Shown here in pieces: positions 11,041-22,628 of a stretch of DNA of 64,000 nt (the first letter of the stretch is position 1; each line of letters begins with the position of its first letter). The notes beneath the pieces were generated by a model. The model had not been told where the DNA came from. It saw only the letters and a program-made list of their open reading frames with translations, and did not search any database. Origin of the DNA: Desmodus rotundus. Its lineage: Eukaryota > Chordata > Mammalia > Chiroptera > Phyllostomidae. The position numbers and the translations under genes are program-made. The stretch is from contig NC_071391.1 of NCBI RefSeq assembly GCF_022682495.2, positions 42,251,998 through 42,315,997 on the forward strand. Reading direction: 5' to 3'.

Positions 11041-12329
11041 ATTAACATTTATATTAATGACATTAGTCAATTGGCCTAATATACTAATATCTTAAAAAGT
11101 GAATGAAGTTCTTTGTCATGAATCCATAATGGATTAAAGTAATCACTGTTATTTTTAAGTGCTTGTAAAAGAATCCTTTAAACAATGTTTTAAATTATTG
11201 TCTTGTGAGAGAGATGGAAATACATGTAGAATCATAAAAACTACAAAGTTGAATTATTATTGTCATTATTATTATTATTATTGATATTACTATAATTTCT
11301 ATAGTTAAAGTAAGCTCTAAATCAAACCTTATAGTCAAGCAGTGTTGGGCAGATGGAAAATCTAATGAAGTGTAGTCGAGACGCATGACTGTTGGAACTG
11401 AAGGAAAATTGCAGCGCAGCCCAGTTTGAGAATTTTCTAATGGCACACAACCAGATGACACTACGTACACACTAGACAAGTCCAGTTAATGAAGTTGAGG
11501 GAACTTGCATATGCCTAACAGTGAGCTTTTGACTTTTAAAGCAGAGGTACCCCCTTCCCCTTTTTTTTTCAAACTAAACCTTACAGGAAATTTCAGTACT
11601 TAAACCCAATGAAGATAAACAAGGTCAGGGGCTCAGAGCCCCACTTACTTGGGTTTTCCTTTTTTCCTGTCTCTTGAAATGGCCCTTCATTCATCTTCTT
11701 GGACCCTAGGGCTGCACAAAACACAATAGGAAACCATGATTTGTGACTTTGCAGCTGCCTCCTTCCAATAGCTGTAATTCCATATTTTCCTTCATTTGCT
11801 TTGATCCCTCTCTAACCCTTCCCTTTATATTTCCTTCTTTTGATCTAGCTTTCCCTCTCTTTTTCTTGCATATTTTTCACTTTCTTTTCTGTTTTTTTTT
11901 CCCTATCCGTTTCCCCCTACTAAATACAGGAGGGATGGTAGGTGGGGTACATTTCTGGGAAGACTTTCAACTGACTCCCTATAACCACATGAGCATAGTT
12001 ATGGTTGTAAGGATGTTATCAGTACAGTATATAACCCAGGCATTGCTTTACTGATGGTTTGGCAAACACAGAGCCATGGATAAGGGTGGTAGTGATTGCA
12101 GTTATCAGAGAGAGGGAGCAAGAACCCTACAGGGAGAAGTTACAGGGAAACAGTTGAGGTTGCCTGGACAGCTACACCTGTATCCAGAGTGTCTCCTTTC
12201 AGGGATAACACCTTGGAGATTCAATATTTTATTTCAACAAGGAAGAACTAGACAACATACTTAACAGAACTCTGTAAAACTGCCATGTGAATGATAGTTT
12301 GAGAGCACATAGTTATGATGGCAAGTACT
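11041..12329. other. Intergenic DNA with short simple repeats
   Basis: No gene recognised. An ATT-type microsatellite lies at about 11255-11283 and a pyrimidine-rich tract at 11820-11930. Frames of up to about 100 codons in the pyrimidine-rich part are low-complexity. Confidence 0.4.
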
Positions 12330-12545
12330 TTGGAGTCGTAAATTCATAGTTACAATTCTGGTTATTATTATTTTTAGCTGTGAGACACAGGGCTATGAAC
12401 ACAATGTTTTTGAGTTACAGTTTTCTCAACTATAAAATGATGATTATTAAAAATGCCCTACCCACCTGACAGAGTGGTTCTGGGTATAAGATGAGATAAT
12501 ATTTGTGTAAAAACTTTGAATATTACAAAGCACAATACATATATT
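12330..12545 (+). repeat. MIR SINE
   Basis: MIR order is visible: 'GGAGTCGTAAATTCATAGTTACAATTCTGG', 'TAGCTGTGAGACACAGGGC', 'GAGTTACAGTTTTCTCAACTATAAAATG', 'GAGTGGTTCTGGGTATAAGATGAGATAATATTTGTG'. This matches the old MIR consensus pattern in + orientation. Confidence 0.6.
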
Positions 12546-12769
12546 ATCATTGTTTTCTAGTGATTCCCAGGTTTCCTATTTTGTCAAATCCTATACAACT
12601 CTATGCTCTTTACTTGAGACTTCTGATTTCCTTTCTTGTGTCTCAGAAATATGTTAAAGAAGACGCATTTGGTTTTTTTGATGGTGAGCTATTATCGTCT
12701 TTACAAGAGATTTCAACCTCATGCCCTATCCTCTCACCCTTTACTTACCTCTGGTCAGTGAGACTTGTC

Positions 12770-13145
12770 TGTATCACATTCTGGAGAAGCCCTGGTTTGT
12801 GCCAGTCACTCTGGATCAGTCTATGTCCAAATGATGGACTCCAAGGGAGTTCCTAAATTATGGCCGTGTCTGTGCAAGTCATGTCAGAAAAGCCCTGGAC
12901 TGTGTCTATGCCAGTCATTCTAAAGAAACTCTTGGTTATACTTGTCATGGCCCACATTGCTGCTGAACCGTGAGGCTGTGCCTTGTCACATTCTCAGAGA
13001 AGCTTTGTCCCTGGGCTGTGTCAGACATCCCAGGTCAATCCCGAGCTCTGGGTGGGGCCAGTCCTTGTAAAGATGCTCTGAGCTGAGCAGAGCAGCTCTG
13101 GGATGGGCCTGAGTCAGCCACTCTAGAGGATTCCAGGCTGACTCT
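12770..13145 (+). repeat. Diverged tandem-like repeat of roughly 60-70 bp units
   Basis: Several blocks share the theme 'CATTCTGGAGAAGCCCTGGTTTGTGCCAGTCAC'. Examples are near 12775 (TTCTGGAGAAGCCCTGG), 12880 (GTCAGAAAAGCCCTGGACTG), 12925 (AAGAAACTCTTGG) and 12990 (CTCAGAGAAGCTTTGTCCCTGG). Spacing and identity are loose, so this is a decayed minisatellite or an old LTR; the origin is not identified. Confidence 0.35.
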
Positions 13146-13429
13146 CAGGACTATTTTGGTCTCTGGTGTTTACTGTAAGAAAGTGACTCCCCACTGCTTC
13201 TTCTTTCTTGGGTGAAGTCATGGGTTCACCTTCTGACACTTGTGAGTTTTGAGGAGTTCCCAGGAGTGCAAGAATTCATGTAGATTCTGCAATCCCATCA
13301 TTGGAGGAAGGTCTACTGTAGCTCCAATTTTCCCCCCACTTGTGAGGCTAGAGAGCAAAGGGATAAAACTCAGTGGTCCCTCCTCCAAGGTTTCCACCTG
13401 AAAAAGATTAGAGGAGCATGTCAGTATTC

Positions 13430-14060
13430 TTTTTTTAACTTATTTTTTATTTTTCCAGTTTTATTAAGATATAGTTAACATAACATTGTATACATTTAAA
13501 GTGTACAAAGTAATGATTTGATACTTGTATATATACGAAATGTTTACCACAATAGGGTTAGTTAACACCTCCATCATCTCACATAATTACCTTTTTAGTC
13601 TTGGAAACAATTAAGAGCTAGACTTTGTTACCCATAGTCACTATGCTATACATTAGATCCCAGAACTTACTCATCTTATAACTGAGCTTGTACATTTTGG
13701 CCAACGTCTCCCCAGACACTGGCAACCATCACTCTACTCTGTTTCTAAAAGTCTGTGGTTTTTTTTTTTTTTTTCAGATTCCACAGATAGGTGAGATCAT
13801 GTAGTATTTGTCTTTGTCTGTTTTCAAGGACCATGTTGTAACAAATGGAAGGATTTCTTTTTTTAATGGCTGATAAATATTCCTCTGTGTGTCTGTGTGT
13901 ATACATGTGTTTCTCAGTTTCTTTATCCACTCACCTGCAAATGGAGACTTAGGTTGTTTCCATGTCTTGGCTATTGTGAATAATGATTTGATGAACATGG
14001 CAGTGAAGAGATCTCTCTGCGTTAGTGATTGCATTTCCTTCATGCCAGTATTCTTTTACA
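13430..14060 (-). mobile_element. L1 3'-end fragment, antisense
   Basis: Antisense L1M-type 3' end. It starts with the tail complement (TTTTATTTTTCCAGTTTTATTAAGATATAGTT). The 3'UTR complement with 'CACCTCCATCATCTCACATAATTACC' follows, then 'GTTTCTTTATCCACTCACCTGCAAATGGAGACTTAGGTTG', the usual antisense reading of the last part of ORF2 and the 3'UTR. Confidence 0.8.
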
Positions 14061-14734
14061 TCTCCTCTCATTGAGCTGGTGCTCAGGGGTGTTTCTGACC
14101 TGGACTCAAGAGAAGTCTTCAGGCATGGGGAGGAGAACCCATTAAGCATTATCTAAGCCAACTGGAGAATATTAATGAAAACTGTAAGCACTTAGTTGGG
14201 AGTGTTGTTGGGTGGGGAAGCTAGTTACTCCTGGTTAAGACAAGAAGAAGAAAGTCTGACTAACAGTTTTGAAATCCTAACCCTTCAGGAGTAGGAATTG
14301 AAGGTGAGAGAGTAAAATGAAGTCTATGATTGACACAAAACTTCCCCCAGCTGATTAGGACTTCATACAAAAACTCTGATGCATACCTGAACATTTCTTA
14401 CAGTTCTTCTGAAATAGACGTTTGATTGCACATTTCTTACTGAAAGCAGTGACCATATCTGACTTATTCATTATTGATTGCTTGTATCTACCATGGTGAC
14501 TGCACGTATACCCCAGCAATCCCAAAGGGATCCCCTGTACAAGTGGGAGATGAGGAAAAAGAACTATCACCACTCTATATAATGATGTGTCATTCAGAGA
14601 CTATTATGAAAAATAAAGATAGCTTGAAAATGATGAATTAAGTATGAAAATATAGATTTCACAGTAACATGTTTGACTCTTTCTAGTAATTAATAAATAT
14701 CCTTAGGATATGAATTTGAATATTTCTGTGTTTA
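14061..14734. other. Intergenic DNA, nothing recognised
   Basis: No gene or clear repeat recognised. Confidence 0.35.
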
Positions 14735-14985
14735 AATTGTAGTAGTGCCCTCTTATCCATGGGGGACACGTACTGATACCTCCAGTGGATGCTGGAAACC
14801 ATGGATAGTAACAAACAGTACATACACTAATGTATGTATATATGCACATACATACATTTTATGGCTTCTGTTTGGCATACCTAAATTGCCAGTATCACTA
14901 CTCTTGTGTTTTGCACTGTTATTAAGTAAAATAACGGTTACCTGAACATAGAAACTGCAATACCATGACAGTTATTGACAGGGCT
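14735..14985 (+). mobile_element. Fragment of an old DNA transposon (Tigger/pogo-like)
   Basis: 'GTGCCCTCTTATCCATGGGGGACACGT ... CCAGTGGATGCTGGAAACCATGGATAGTAACAAACAGTA' follows an old mammalian DNA-transposon terminal region (pattern 'cccccttatccgcgggggatacgttccaagacccccagtggatgcctgaaaccgcggatagta'). The family label is tentative. Confidence 0.45.
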
Positions 14986-14989
14986 GTTA

Positions 14990-15250
14990 GAAAATAAGCT
15001 GGTGGGATTGTAAAATGGTAAAATCACTTTAAGAGGGAATTTGCGAATATATAGCAACATTACATATGCATTTATTCCTTACCCAATAAATCTAATTTCT
15101 AAATTTCCATCTGTCAGATGTACTGGCAAAAATATAAAAAGACATATTTCATAAAGTTTTTCTTTACAGCATGATTTGTAATCATAAAAGACTCAAATAA
15201 CTATGGTATATCTACAAAGCAGAGTATTATGAAGTTATAAAAAGAATGAG
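14990..15250 (+). mobile_element. Old L1 ORF2 / 3'UTR fragment
   Basis: 'GTGGGATTGTAAAATGGT', 'TTTATTCCTTACCCAATAAATC', 'CATGATTTGTAATCATAAAAGACTCAAATAACTATGG' and 'GAGTATTATGAAGTTATAAAAAGAATG' track the end of L1 ORF2 in + orientation. Strongly diverged. Confidence 0.55.
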
Positions 15251-16004
15251 AAATAGTTTTGTCGTTAAAGAAGAGCTATGTTCGAATCAGTGTGTATCCA
15301 TTTTAAGCTTTGATGAAAGCAGCATCATAATTAAAATTTATGATGTCACTTCAACAAGTCTTACAAATGTAAATACAGAAGCTCAAGTCATTCTTCCTGG
15401 GAAAACTAGAGTGAGGAAGAAAATGATTACTTGGGTCATAAAGGTGAGTGTATGGGGATTATTGTTCCACTTTCCTATACCCATACCACATACCAGTGCA
15501 CTCAAAAGAACTAACACTACCTAAAGGGAATGAGAACTGAAATAAGACAGTGAGGAAAATTAGGCATTGGGACAAATCATGGGGTTTTCTATCTGGAAAA
15601 TAGAGTCATATTTGTCCAAAGGAAGAGATAAGGACAGCATAATTTTTTTATTGGTTTGCCCTCTTCAACTATGTGTGTCTCTAAGTTTAAGATTACAAGC
15701 AGTTTCATACTGTTCACAATACAGACACAGGAATGGGAATATCTGATATGAGTTGGCCACAGAAGTGTTGAAGTTCCAATGAGAAAAAGAATGTAGGTCT
15801 ACAGTGGGCAGGCAGAGGCATTTTCCAGGTGGTAGTGATAGGTCTAATGTACCTCTGTGCTGTTTTCTGTCTACTGAGCTCTCTAACAGTCATTTCGACA
15901 GCTGGATTTCATCCCAACGAAGATATGAAGACAGGCAGAGAGGAATCCCAGATATAAAATGGATTGTTCCCCATTCAATAAACTTTAGTCTTATCTCTTA
16001 ATGT
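15251..16004. other. 3' flank of the OR10A5-like gene
   Basis: Downstream (in gene sense) of the intact OR. On the minus strand a CCAATAAA-type signal lies near 15640-15652, about 360 bp past the stop, and could serve for polyadenylation. No other gene recognised. Confidence 0.35.
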
Positions 16005-16958
16005 CTATGAGATGAAGCTTCTAAGACCTAGGGCCTTGTGGAAGGTCCTGCTGAGGGCATTCTTTACCTCATTATTTCTCAGGCTGTAGATAATGGGGTT
16101 CAACATGGGAGTCACAATAGTGTAGGACAATGATAGCAGCTTCTTGGTCTCAGGAGAATTATTGGACTTAGGCCGGAAGTAGGTGAGGCTTAAAGATACA
16201 TAGAAAAGGGAGACAACAAGGAGGTGAGAGGAGCAGGTAGAAAAGGCTTTATGCTTCCCTTTAGCTGATGGAATCTTGAGGATGGCAGCAGCAATGCGAA
16301 AATAGGAACACAGAATCAGTAAGCAGGGTGTCATGATGACCAGAATGGTCCCAACGCTTGCATAGACCTCAAATTGTGTTGTGTCCCCACAGACCAGCTT
16401 CAGCACAGGCGGGCTGTCGCAGAAGAAGTGGTTCACCTTGTTGGTGTCACAGAATGGAAAGCTGAAGAGCCACGTGGTCTGCACAGTAGCTACGGGAAAG
16501 CCGGGAAACCAGGAGGCAACAGCCAGTTTGGCACGTGTCCTTTGGTTCATGATGACTGGGTAGTGCAAGGGAGTGCAGATGGCTACAAAGCGGTCATATG
16601 CCATGGTGGCCAGGAGGAAGCACTCAGCAACCCCAAAGAAGAACAAGAAATACATCTGTGTGGCACACCCAGAGAAGGAAATGGTTGTGTCCCAGGCAAG
16701 CAGTGTTCCCAGCATTTTGGGCACAATGACTAGGTTCAAGCCAATTTCTAAGAAGGACAAGTTCCTGAGGAAGAAGTACATGGGACTGTGCAGCATGGGG
16801 TCAGCCAAAGTAACCAGAATGATGAGGCTGTTTCCTATCAGAGTGGCCAGGTAGATGATTAGAAATGTCAGGAAGAGTAACAACTGTATTTCAGTAGGTA
16901 GGGAAGAGAAACTCATGAGAATAAACTCAGTTACTCTTGTCCAGTTTCCTCCAACCAT
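16005..16958 (-). CDS. OR10A5: Olfactory receptor, OR10A5/OR10A2-like, intact
   Basis: Complete 317-codon class II odorant receptor, the same length I recall for human OR10A5. It would act as a G-protein-coupled receptor for odorants in the cilia of olfactory neurons; its ligand is unknown. The start at 16958 gives MVGGNWT with an N-glycosylation site at N5. Seen in order: GN at 42-43 (TM1), PMYFFL at 59-64 (TM2), C98, MAYDRFVAIC at 119-128 (TM3 end), HFFC ending at C180 with further extracellular-loop cysteines C170 and C190, KAFSTC at 237-242 (TM6) and PMLNPIIYSL at 284-293 (TM7). DRF replaces the usual DRY. There are no stops or frameshifts and the frame is in one exon, as usual for ORs. 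OR10A5 and OR10A2 are near-identical paralogues, so I cannot decide between them. It is the only intact OR in the window and lies 8.8 kb from the OR10A4-like pseudogene on the same strand. Confidence 0.93.
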   Translation of the reverse strand: MVGGNWTRVTEFILMSFSSLPTEIQLLLFLTFLIIYLATLIGNSLIILVTLADPMLHSPMYFFLRNLSFLEIGLNLVIVPKMLGTLLAWDTTISFSGCATQMYFLFFFGVAECFLLATMAYDRFVAICTPLHYPVIMNQRTRAKLAVASWFPGFPVATVQTTWLFSFPFCDTNKVNHFFCDSPPVLKLVCGDTTQFEVYASVGTILVIMTPCLLILCSYFRIAAAILKIPSAKGKHKAFSTCSSHLLVVSLFYVSLSLTYFRPKSNNSPETKKLLSLSYTIVTPMLNPIIYSLRNNEVKNALSRTFHKALGLRSFIS

Positions 16959-17399
16959 AATGATAAGAATGAACCCTCAGCTGGGGTCGTGGAAACAGAT
17001 TCTTGATTAGGAAAGTCACATTCCAGATTTGTCATTCAGATTCCTCCATAGTTTCAGGGGAAGAGGCAAGGTCAGGTTCTCAGAAGAGGAAGGGCCTTTC
17101 ATTGTCTAAGAATAAAGACACAAAGAAAAATGGCTAGACCTTAAACTCTGAGACGGGCCTTGGTTTGCTTGTAGGGGGAATATTCCCTATTTGCACATTG
17201 ACATATACAGAAAGGTCATGCCAAATCAGAAGTATGAGTCCTTGAAGGGGACACTGAAGGACTTATTTTAGGAGGCAGTGATATTCCTGAAAACATCTAA
17301 ACTTTGGAGAAAAAAACCCAATATCCATAATTTCATTAAATGCATACATGTGAATTTATCTGCTCTTCATGAGTCTTTCTTGCCTGGCTAGAATTTGAG
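16959..17399. other. Upstream region of the OR10A5-like gene
   Basis: Non-coding region just 5' of the intact OR in gene sense. OR coding exons are normally preceded by an intron and upstream non-coding exons; no splice site or promoter can be assigned with confidence. Confidence 0.35.
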
Positions 17400-17535
17400 A
17401 GGTGAAGAGGGGCTAGCATGTATTGAGGACAGTTAACATATGCATGTGCCTTGTCCTCCTATATCTGCTTTTCATAGGTGAGGAAACTGATCCCAGAAAA
17501 GTTTACAAATAGCAATTAAAGTAGCAGATTTGAAA
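17400..17535 (+). repeat. MIR SINE fragment
   Basis: 'GCATGTATTGAGGACAGTTAACATATGCATGTGCC', 'TTTCATAGGTGAGGAAACTGATCCCAGAAAAG' and 'AGCAGATTTGAAATTCAAACC' match the central and 3' MIR pattern in + orientation. Confidence 0.5.
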
Positions 17536-17729
17536 TTCAAACCACATCTGTTGGATTCCAAAGTCCTCTGATTTCTACCAAGTCATTGTTCATCAGACTG
17601 GTCTGCCTTGAACTGAAGACTAACTCATTAATGCTTAAGAGAATTAGGATTGGGATTTCTGTTAAATCACAGTGAAGACAGAGAAAAAAGGAACCAAGAG
17701 GATCAATGTCATTAACGTGGAGATGCTCA

Positions 17730-18390
17730 GGAGGTGGACACAACCTAAGTATTCATTGACAGATGAACGGGTAACGAAGCTGTCATATAGATAATGAAAT
17801 ACTATTCAGCCATAAAAACTAGGAAATCCTGCCATTTGAAACATTCTGCTAAGGGAAATAAGTCAGACAGAGAAAGACAAATACTGTATAATCTCACTTA
17901 TATGTGAAATCTAAACAAAACTAAAAATTCAAAGAAAAAGAGATCAGATTTGTGGTTACAAAACATGGGGCCTAAGGGACAGGGGAATTGGAAGAAGGTG
18001 GTCAAAATGTATAAACTTTGGGTTTAGGATAAATAGATACTAGGAATGTAACATACAACATGATGACTATAGTTTATAGTGCTATATGATATGTAAGAAA
18101 ATTGTTAAGAGAGTAGATCCTAAGAGTTCTCATCACAAGGAGAAATTTTTTTCTTTTTATTGTCATCTATATGAGATAATAGATGTTAAATAATCCTACT
18201 GTGGTGATCATTTCACAATACATGTAAGTCAGACTATTATGCTACACACCTTAAATGTATATATTTATTATATATTTATTTATATATCATATACTTGTAT
18301 GTGATTACATATCATATATGTAACATCTGCTATGTATTATCATATTTATATATATCAGTTACATCTCAATGAAACTGGAAAAATGTTCAG
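17730..18390 (+). mobile_element. L1 3' end, sense
   Basis: Old L1 3' end: 'CAACCTAAGTATTCATTGACAGATGAACGG', then 'TACTATTCAGCCATAAAAA', 'AGTCAGACAGAGAAAGACAAATACTG', 'GAGATCAGATTTGTGGTTACAAAACATGGGG', then a TAT-rich 3'UTR and the terminal 'CAGTTACATCTCAATGAAACTGGAAAAA' at 18356-18385. Confidence 0.8.
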
Positions 18391-18529
18391 AAAGTTCCTG
18401 AGAATCATCAACTGGGTCTCCATTTTGTATTATTTGTCTCTAACATGCAACTATCAAGAGGCTCTTCTTTTTGTGTCATCTTAGTAATGTATAGTATTGA
18501 ATTCTAGTGAAGAAATTATGAGGTAAAGT

Positions 18530-18930
18530 TAGAAAATGATAGCTGAGAGGCTGGAATGAATGAAAAAGGAATTAGAGAGGGTTAGGAACTATTACAAGAA
18601 AATTAGAAGTTTAATAACAGAAATAAAAACATCACTAGAAACAGTAAAAATCAGAATTGACACAAAGTAGGAGAGAAACAAGTATGCAGTCAATGTTTTG
18701 GGTATGTTATATCAAAGGACTTTTATTCTGTGCAAAAGAATTTGGATCTTATTTTATACATAGAGAGAGCCACATGAATACTTGAGGCAGGGGAGTGATA
18801 TTCTCATATATGTCATATGGGAAGATCACTATGACATCGTTGTGAGAATGGATGGGATAGGGTGGGACTATGGAGGGATCAAAGCTGAATGTCTGGGATC
18901 AAGAAGACCAGGTGGTACGCTCATCCTTCA
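18530..18930 (+). repeat. Ancient mammalian-wide repeat, family uncertain
   Basis: 'TTGGATCTTATTTTATACATAGAGAG', 'GAGGCAGGGGAGTGATATTCTCATATATG' and 'AAGATCACTATGACATCGTTGTGAGAATGGATGGGATAGGG' follow the same old repeat family seen near 8.4 kb and 57.7 kb. Confidence 0.4.
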
Positions 18931-19169
18931 GTTCTGTTTTCATTTAAAATCCATTTTCAAGCAGTAGAGAGGATAAATAATGAAAAGAGGCTGCATATTA
19001 ATCAGGTTCTGGTAAACAATTTAAATTTCAAGATTATATTTAAAACTCGAAGATATTCACACAGGAAAATAGAATCATTCTTACCAATTAATAATGATCA
19101 AACTGATCTAACATTTCTTTGAAGCACTAAAAATTAAATTAAGCATATCTAAAGGTTGAGCCCAACTTC

Positions 19170-19870
19170 AGAAAAACCAAATACAGGTTTTAAAAAATAA
19201 TAATTAAAGGATCAATGATGCAGCAAACAGGAAATCTCAACTAGAAACTCTCCCACTGTCAGTACAAGACAAGTTAGCTCTGTGTATTTCAAAATAAGTA
19301 AACAGAGTAAGGCAAGAGAGTATTGAGACATAACAGTTTAGATTAATGAATACAAAACATAAGAATAGTTGTTGCCTTCTCAGAAAAAAAAAAGAAAAGA
19401 GAAAGAAAAAGAGCCTGGAAGAAACTATAGAGATATAGAATTGTTTTTGGTATGTACTCTTGGCAAAGCCCTATCTGGTACTGAATGAGTAGTCATAAAA
19501 CTGACAGTCTCAGATCCAGAAAGGCCACCTGATGTGGTAGGGGATCATGATTATTGAATTAAAATGCTGTGGAACATATTGTTAGAAATGTAAGAGAAAA
19601 TGAATTAGTAAGTTAGAATAGATGCTTGAGAAATTATACCCAAATTATTGAGAAAAATTATGAAAAGATAAAAATAATGAGGAGAATAGTGAGGTACAAT
19701 ACAGGAAATAAAATCAATTTAATAGGAATTCTAGAATGAAATAACAAGGGAGAGGAAAGAAGGACAATATTTAGAGAAGTACCAAGGGAAGAATAAACAT
19801 CTCTGAGCTAAAGAAATACATGACTTTTTAAACGTACATTTAAAGGACAGAGATTGACAAAGTGGGTCAA
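19170..19870 (+). mobile_element. Old L1/HAL1 ORF1 region fragment
   Basis: Purine-rich, L1 ORF1-like wording: 'GAAAATGAATTAGTAAGTTAGAATAGATGCTTGAGAAATTATACCC', 'GAAAAGATAAAAATAATGAGGAGAATAGTGAGG', 'AATAGGAATTCTAGAATGAAATAACAAGGGAG'. Heavily decayed, with no open frame. Confidence 0.4.
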
Positions 19871-20126
19871 AAACATGACTCAACTTTATTTTCTTTATAA
19901 GAAACTTACAGAAACATAATTACATAGTTTTGAAGAAAAATTTGAAAAAGACATTATCATGCAAATATTAATTTTAAAATGCTTATTCAATTATTTATAT
20001 TTTATAATCATGACAATAACTTTTTTTTCAGAAATAAAAATATAACACATAAAAAAATCCCCATGGATTAATTTTGCTTGTGAGTATAGATGCAAAAAGT
20101 CCAAATAAAATTTAATTCTAGGCTTC

Positions 20127-22628
20127 CAGTTAAGATAGCAGCGTAGGTAAATGCAGTACTTGCATCCTCCCACAACCACATCAAAATTACAACTAAACTA
20201 TAGAACCACCTGAAATCTAGGTGAACAGAAGTCCTATAACTAAGGTTATAAAGAAGCAGCTACATTGCAACTGGTAGGAGGGGTGGAGATGCAGAATGGG
20301 CTAGTCCTACACCCACATGTGGTAGATAAAAATTGGGAGAAATATCTTGGCTGCAGAGGTGCATCATGAGGAGTGTAGGGTCTCAGCCCCACACCAGGCT
20401 CCCCAGCCCAGGAAGAGAAGTCCCCATAACTTCTGGCTATGAGAACCTGTAGGGATTGTGGCCGAGTGAGACAGAGGGCTTCTGGGTCCTAGGCATTCCT
20501 CTTAAAGAACCTGCACACAGACCTATGGATTCACTATCTCTGAGCTCCAGCACTGGGACAACAGCTTGAAAGGAACCAGAGGCATATGGGGAGGAACTGA
20601 ACTATCTGGCAGCAGGGCAAGAGCTGGAGGGGCAGCTTTCTCCCAGAGAGAAGTTCAGGCAGAGGCCATTGTTCCTTTTCTAAGTCCTCCCCCAACAGAG
20701 CTGGCAGGCTGGCACCATATAGGAGTCTCCACTAACCTGATTATCACAGTCCTTCCTGCCCTGGTGATTCCCTGAGACCCTGCCCCACCCAACTTGGGCA
20801 CTCACCCAAGGCATTTCCACTGGCTTTTCCATATGAATAGCCTGTTAGCCTATTTTGGCTCATGCTTCAGACTTTCCTAAAATTTCTCAAACAAGCATTC
20901 CCCCTAACTCTCACTAAGTGGCTACATGCCCAGCACTAGTAGCAGCTGGCCTTACTCAAAACTTGGCCTCAAAACTTGGGGGACCTCCAATCCTAGAACA
21001 AGTAGCAGCCATCTGCAGATTAATATGTAGTTTATGCCAGGTGGCTCTGAGCAGAACAAAGGAGGCAGCTGACCTTGGACTGCATCCCCCAGGAGGCCTG
21101 AGGGCCAGCATACCTTGTGGACAGATTTAGAGCTCATCAATACACTACCCAACCACGTCTACAAGTGACACACTTAAGGGGTAGCCTCAGCAGGCACTAA
21201 AATAAGTTCTACACAGCTGATCCTTCATGGTGGTCACAGTCAGTCCTTGCAGCTGATTGACCTGGGGTAAATTCCTCCCACTGATGTACCAAGGGTCAAA
21301 GGTCAACTACAACAAGGGGTGTGCACAGTCCACATGAGGGGGATATGTACCTGGAGTGTCCAGTTTAGGCAAATGGGAACCTGTGCCACTGGATTATACA
21401 GGACACCTATTACATTAGGCCACTCTATCAAGCCCGAGAAATAAAGCAGCTCTACCTAATACACAGAAACAAACACAGTAAGGCTGCCAAAATGAAGAGA
21501 CAAAGAAATATGGCCCAAATAGAAGAACAGAACAAAACTCTAGAAAAAGAATGAAACAAAATGGAGACAAGCAATTTACTAAATACAGAGTTCAAAACAT
21601 AGAAGGATGCTCAATAAACTTAGGGGATGAGTAGATAAACTTAGTGAAATCTTCAAAAACATGAAAAAGAACATGAAAACCATTTTAAAAAAACATAAAA
21701 AATAGCCAGTCAGAAATTAAGGATAAAACCAGTCAGAAATGAATCATACACTGACTGAAATGAAGAATAATTTATAGGGAATCTGCACTAGAACAGATGA
21801 AGCAGAGAATCAAATCAGCAATTAGTAATACAAGGAGCAAAAAACACCCAATCCGAACAGCAGAAAGAAAAAGAATGATAAAAATGAAGATAATAGAAGG
21901 AGCCTCTAGGACAACTTTAAGCATCATAGGGGAGCCAGAAGGAGAAGAGAGAGAACAAGAAATTGAAAACATATTTGAAAATATAATGACAGGAAATTTC
22001 CCTAACCTGGTGAAGGAAATAGACATAGAAGTCCAGAAAGAGCAGAGGTCCAAAACAAGATGTACCCAAAGAGGCCCACACTAAGACAACATCATAACTA
22101 AAGTGCAAATTTAAAGACAAAGAGAGAATCATAAATGCAGCAAGAGAAAATCAGTTAGTTACCTACAAGGCAGTTCCCATAAGGCTGTTAGTTGATTTCT
22201 CAACAGAAGCTTTGCAGGTCAGAAAGGACTGGAAAGAAATATCAAACTGATGAAAAGCAAAGACAACCAAGATTACTCTACTCAGCAAAGCTATTATTTA
22301 AAATCAAAGGACATATAAAGAGCTTCCCAGACAAGAAAAAGTTAAAGGAGTTCATCATCATCAAACCAGTATTACATGAAATGTTAAAGGGTCTTCTTCA
22401 AAAAGAAGGAAAAAAAGATAAAATATATGAATAGTAAAATGACAATACATATATATCAATAATTAAATCTAAAATATAAAATCAGTGAACAAGTAGAACA
22501 GAAACAGACTCACAGATACAGAGAACATTTTGACAGTTGCCAGATGGGAGGAGGACTTGAAGGGAGGGGTGAAAAGGTGAACGGATTAAGAAATACAAAC
22601 AGAGACAATATTTATGAGACATTAATGG
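20127..22628 (+). mobile_element. Near full-length HAL1-type retrotransposon (ORF1-only), older copy
   Basis: The 5' end is like that of the copies at 50.7 and 62.2 kb: 'AAGATAGCAGCGTAGGTAAATGCA' and 'CCTCCCACAACCACATCAAAATTACAACTAAA'. A 5'UTR of about 1.3 kb follows with the shared 'CTGGTAGGAGGGGTGGAGATGCAGAATGGGCTAG' segment. A degenerate ORF1 comes next (about 21490-22434): coiled-coil region, then 'ATCATAGGGGAGCCAGAAGGAGAAGAG', the RNA-binding region and 'CTCAGCAAAGCTATTATTTAAAATC'. The ORF1 end runs directly into a 3'UTR ('ACAGATACAGAGAACATTTTGACAGTTGCCAGATGGGAGG') with no ORF2. ORF1 is broken by several stops and frameshifts. The 3'UTR stops at about 22615 before the expected G-rich tail. 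Confidence 0.8.

Noticed and set aside
16374..16854. Plus-strand frames of 60-119 codons opposite the intact OR
   Set aside because: Antisense shadows of the OR10A5-like coding sequence.
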